From Aphanomyces cochlioides (taxonomy: Eukaryota > Oomycota > Saprolegniomycetes > Saprolegniales > Verrucalvaceae), in NCBI GenBank assembly GCA_019828595.1, contig JAHQRK010000008.1, forward strand, positions 186,001 through 250,000: a DNA stretch of 64,000 nucleotides, in the 5' to 3' direction. Shown here piece after piece: positions 60,689-64,000 of this stretch. Below the pieces are notes generated by a model, which saw nothing but the letters and a program-made list of their open reading frames with translations, was not told the DNA's origin and ran no database searches. How positions within the stretch are numbered: position 1 is the first letter of the stretch; each line of letters opens with the position of its first letter. A program made the translations under genes and the position numbers.

Positions 60689-61435
60689 GAGGTCGCCAGT
60701 ATTGTGTCCACCGTTGTTATCGTCGCTGCAGCCGTTGCATTGCTTGATGGCCGTAAGTTCCGCGGCGAGAATGAGAACGACTACGTTGGAGATGGCTGTT
60801 CCATCTGGCCTACGATCAAAGCCAGTTCTGGCAAAAATGGCTGGTTTGTGCGCTACTTGCGTTGCTCGAATACAAATGACGTGGACCACAGTTCACCCAC
60901 CTCTACATGCTTCCGCTCACTTTGATATCATTGACCGAACAGCAATCACAATATATTATCTTACCCACTGCGACGGTCTCGATTGTGCTGCGACTATATT
61001 TGGAATCGGGAAGACAAAAGCGTACGAACACGTTATGGAAGTGATGCTTCTACTTCAACACACTCATCTTGGTCACACAGTCACTATTCCGTCGTCTCCT
61101 CAAGCTTGGGTCGCTATATCAAATGGATTTGAGTCGATTGCGGCGCTCGTATTGTCATCGAACAGGCCTTTGGACTATGGAAAAACAAGTTCCGACTTTT
61201 CAAGAAGCCTCTCGAATTTAAATCACCAAAGACGATGGCACTTGTAATTGAGGCCACGTTGGTTCTTCACAACTGGATCATTGAGGTCGAGCCGTGTACA
61301 GATGAGCCAATACGACGAGACTGGATGCATCTCGGCGGCGACGTAGTGTATTCGAATGAAAAGTACGTCGTTGATAGTAATTTAGCAAAGCTCACAAGAG
61401 ACAATGTAATGCGCTATCTTAATGAACTGTACTAA
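60689..61435 (+). pseudogene. Harbinger transposase of P2 lacking the catalytic core
   Basis: An N-terminal exon starts MEVASIVSTVVIVAAAVALL, typical of HARBI-like proteins. Later text reads FDIIDRTAITIYYLTHCDGL and DCAATIFGIGKTKAYEHVM (the helix-turn-helix region). Soon after ISNGFESI the sequence jumps to RIVIEQAFGLWKNKFRLFKK, the block carrying the catalytic Glu, and ends RDNVMRYLNELY at 61435. The part that should hold the two catalytic Asp residues, about 100 residues, is deleted, with frame changes around the joint. It cannot be an active nuclease. Confidence 0.85.
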
Positions 61436-61450
61436 GCCTGTTTGATAGTA

Positions 61451-62239
61451 CTAGGAGTTGTTACGACGTAGATAAGCAAGAAGCCCACTTTGTATCAACG
61501 TGCTCTGTTCGACAGCAACTTGTAACTTGTCGATGGCTACTAAGAGGTTTTTATTCTCAGGCTCTTTGGCTTCAGTAGTTGGCTTATGCATTCCCTTCAA
61601 GCCTTCTGCCAAGCTTTCCCCCAAGGCTACAAGGCTTTGACCAATGTCCAACTTTTTTGATCGTTTGGCTCGCTGACGAGCCAACTCAGCTTCCACAAGT
61701 GCTCGTCTTTTGTTTGTCGAGTCACCAGTTTCATCTGAGTCGCAATCACTTTCGTCATCAGGCTTGGTGGATGTCTGACCAGCCGCATATGCATAATCAA
61801 TACGACCGAAGCCGTCTTTGTCAGCAAACGCCGCAACAACACGTTCCCAATATACAGGGTACGTCACTGCAACGTAATTTCCGGTTGCCTTCTCGGCGAA
61901 CCTTATCGTTGAATATTCACGTTTCAAACTCGAATACTTGTTTTTGACGGCTGAGGACAGGACGCTTGTTCCATGGAGATTATTGATGGCAAGAGCAATC
62001 TTGCCCCGTACAGCGCTTCGGTGGAGCTCAAAGTTCGCCGCAAAGTCGTCACAGCGTTTTTCCAGCAGAGTCGCCACCATTTCAGTGGTCCACACGGTCT
62101 TGGAGGTCTTCTCGATGGCCTTCCTTGATTTCTTTGTGCGACCGGGAGTCTGCGAAACGGCTGCACATGAGGCCAGCAACATGTCCTCCATCACAGCTTT
62201 GTCTACCGTCGATGTAAAACTGTTCGTGGAGGGAATCAT
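61451..62239 (-). CDS. Myb/SANT-like partner protein of P2 (262 aa)
   Basis: This is an intact single-exon gene convergent with the broken transposase, 15 bases from its stop. The SANT/Myb-like domain starts at SKTVWTTEMVATLLEKRCDD and includes VRGKIALAINNLHGTSVLS and NKYSSLKREYSTIRFAEKAT, with the tryptophans and helices expected. An acidic linker (ESDCDSDETGD) leads to a basic nuclear-localisation-like ARQRAKRSKK and a coiled-coil C-terminus (LLVAIDKLQVAVEQSTLI). The start at 62239 is the first ATG of the open frame. It would bind subterminal motifs of the element and recruit the transposase; with no functional transposase here it could act only in trans. Confidence 0.85.
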   Translation of the reverse strand: MIPSTNSFTSTVDKAVMEDMLLASCAAVSQTPGRTKKSRKAIEKTSKTVWTTEMVATLLEKRCDDFAANFELHRSAVRGKIALAINNLHGTSVLSSAVKNKYSSLKREYSTIRFAEKATGNYVAVTYPVYWERVVAAFADKDGFGRIDYAYAAGQTSTKPDDESDCDSDETGDSTNKRRALVEAELARQRAKRSKKLDIGQSLVALGESLAEGLKGMHKPTTEAKEPENKNLLVAIDKLQVAVEQSTLIQSGLLAYLRRNNS

Positions 62240-62375
62240 GAACGAATTTTACTTTTCATTGGTTGCTATTAGCCAATTGCATCGATCGTCTATGAAGTAG
62301 AAATCGCTGATATCAGAGCGTGTTTTGTCTGCCTCAAAATTCGCTGAACAAAAAATTGGTCCGAACAGGCCCTAA

Positions 62376-64000
62376 CTCACAGACTTGAACCATTTACTGT
62401 ATTGGGCAATGAATGAATCTTGCATTATGTTTATATTTTTATCGATTTATCCACAAGCCACGTAGCAATAAGCGAGAAATCTTACCGAGGAATATCGAAC
62501 TTGTCTTTAGTTGGCCTACGCGTCAGTTAAAACCCCTCTCAGTGTTAGCTGTGGAAACGCAATAAGGTATAAACATTAAACTGTCGTATAGAATTATTTA
62601 TTACGTTTAACAGTTTCCTTGGTTGGAGATAACTTTGAATATCGACGACATCACAAATTTACCTTTGGAGGCTCGGAAGTCCATGAAGGAACACAAAGAG
62701 TATAATCGGTCCTTGTATTTTGGATATAAAATGGGATAGCGCAGGATATGAATGTTATATGTGTTGTCTTTTCATGGGAAACGCGCGTGTAGAATTACTC
62801 GAGATTAAGATCCCTGTGGCTGTCAATGAGACAACAATCCTTGCGTGGACCACAAGTTTGTGTTATAGTCATGGCTCGATTTAGTGAACCCACTGAAAAT
62901 AAATAAAGCTTCAAAATTAATATACAATCAGCTTCAACAAATTATAATAATATAGTTTATTCAAGTCGTTCGGAATTGTTGGCAAATCGATAACATGTCG
63001 GTTTCACGCGCTTGTGAGAGCACACCGAAAGTTGTCAAATCTCCTCGAAATATCTCTCTGGTTAGTGCAAAACGAAACGAGGAAAACAAGTTTTCGAAGG
63101 TTAGAAAAAAGTTCCATCACGGTGAGCCTTGTGGCCACCTCTCGACTTTTCTTTACTTGAACATTACTCTGATTTTAAACTTCCTGAACCATCAGAGTCG
63201 ATTAGTGGCATGATTGTTAAGTTGCAGAACAGTATACAGAGAAGGGTGCATTAAATTGAATAGGAACACAAAAAAGTGAGGGGGCTTAAGGATCACGGGC
63301 GACCCGTCGAAAGAGTCGCTCTCCCATACACTGAAACTATTCTAACTGAGCCAAAGGGCACGCCTACAGATAACGCCGGAATTGATCGACACAGTAGTAC
63401 TCACTGTATATATGGAAATTTGTATGTGAGTCAATTTTGTATTTTAATGAATTTCATGACGGTGCCAGCCTCCAAAATGCAAAACGTGGTTTGATTGGCC
63501 TAAAAATAGACAATATTTGACGAATACATTTTGAGTGGGAAGAACGCAAATCTGCACATGGGATATTGATTTTGGTAGGTAATAGTAGTATGAATGACAA
63601 CGATGAGCAAAATTATCGAATACAGGAGTTTTTCTAATCGATATTACAAAGTCTAGTTTACTTTTTTAGTATACTATAGTACTGTCTTCAAGCTACTTGT
63701 TCGCTGAAAACCTTCGGGGGCGTGGTCAAATTGCTCGATATTTGCTGACTTCCACCAGTCTTGGCACTCGAGGAGCATCATTATGGGTCTCTGTCCTTTA
63801 ACGCTGGTCAAGTCCAACAGCACCTAAGTCGAGTTAAGGTGAGAATTATCTCACCCGATCATAGCCAGGCTTTAACAAAGAAACTCAGACAGTATTTTAG
63901 TATTAGCTACAACTCGTACACTTTGGGCACAGCTTTGGAAAATGACGATTTGATAACGTCATGTGAGAGGGAGTTCCAAGCAGTGATCGTCCTTTTGATC
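62376..64000. other. AT-rich intergenic to the right edge
   Basis: No gene I can support. A 72-codon frame at 62995-63213 (MSVSRACESTPKVVKSPRNI) has an ordinary composition at its start and could be a first exon, but no continuation is evident. The last 100 bases show no recognisable coding text. Confidence 0.4.

Larger units (their letters stand above)
60689..62372 (+). mobile_element. PIF/Harbinger element P2, left end missing
   Basis: The right end reads ...GGTCCGAACAGGCCC and is followed by TAA (62373-62375). The expected left terminus GGGCCTGTTCGGACC is not found, and sequence directly left of the transposase start is Copia gag, so the left end was lost at that junction. It encodes a deleted transposase on plus and an intact Myb-like protein on minus. 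Confidence 0.8.

Overview
The window looks like accessory, transposon-rich sequence from an oomycete, most likely a saprolegnialean such as Aphanomyces. Three things point there: very short introns (36-48 nt) that mostly follow GT-AG, oomycete-type initiator elements (CTCATTTTTCAATTT and relatives) just upstream of several start codons, and the mix of transposon families. The genus is inferred from gene style; nothing in the sequence proves it.

Host-like genes sit mainly in the first 9 kb. There is the 5' part of a WBP11-type splicing factor (minus strand, runs off the left edge), a weak hypothetical locus at 1.3-1.8 kb, three old yellow enzyme (OYE) copies, and a three-exon mitochondrial carrier. 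One OYE copy is a pseudogene. The other two are intact and form an inverted repeat with 1,108-bp arms that differ at a single base in the stretches I compared. An unrecognised tryptophan-rich protein with a probable homopolymer frameshift lies at 10.4-11.7 kb.

The most distinctive content is a dispersed family of at least thirteen small basic proteins, called F1-F12 plus a relic here: 13.2, 14.2, 23.3, 25.6, 31.2, 33.2, 34.3, 35.9, 37.9, 39.7, 53.1 and 54.8 kb, with the relic at 12.4 kb. Each is 97-170 residues of tyrosine-led, asparagine/lysine/arginine-rich units of about 11-15 residues, followed by a low-complexity linker and a short hydrophobic C-terminal tail (consensus about M-x-L-x-F-I/L-L-N). 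They have no introns, no signal peptide and no visible catalytic domain. Several share promoter elements (CCAAT boxes, an initiator). I know no described function for this architecture. A separate acidic/basic 28-residue repeat protein lies at 45.7-46.2 kb.

The rest is mobile DNA, much of it nested. A PIF/Harbinger element (P1, 16.7-22.5 kb, TAA target duplication) has a second Harbinger-like element (H1, 17.4-20.2 kb) inserted inside a 39-nt intron of its transposase. A relative of H1 (H2) is at 46.8-49.4 kb. A truncated Harbinger (P2) is at 60.7-62.4 kb. A hAT element with a perfect 8-bp target duplication (40.5-44.9 kb) contains a pogo-like element (T1, 41.9-43.6 kb). A second pogo-like element (T2) is at 50.0-51.7 kb, and a 701-bp deletion derivative of a Tigger/pogo element (T3) is at 26.7-27.4 kb. 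Two incomplete Copia retrotransposons share an LTR: a 5' LTR plus gag at 15.4-16.5 kb, and gag tail, pol and 3' LTR on the minus strand at 56.1-60.7 kb. Apart from P1, whose transposase and Myb-like partner both read through, most transposon genes carry frameshifts, stops or deletions.

The remaining intergenic stretches (28-31 kb, 51.7-53.1 kb, 62.4-64 kb and others) hold short tandem repeats and inverted-repeat relics but no gene I can support. Exon boundaries were placed by eye from splice signals and frame continuity.
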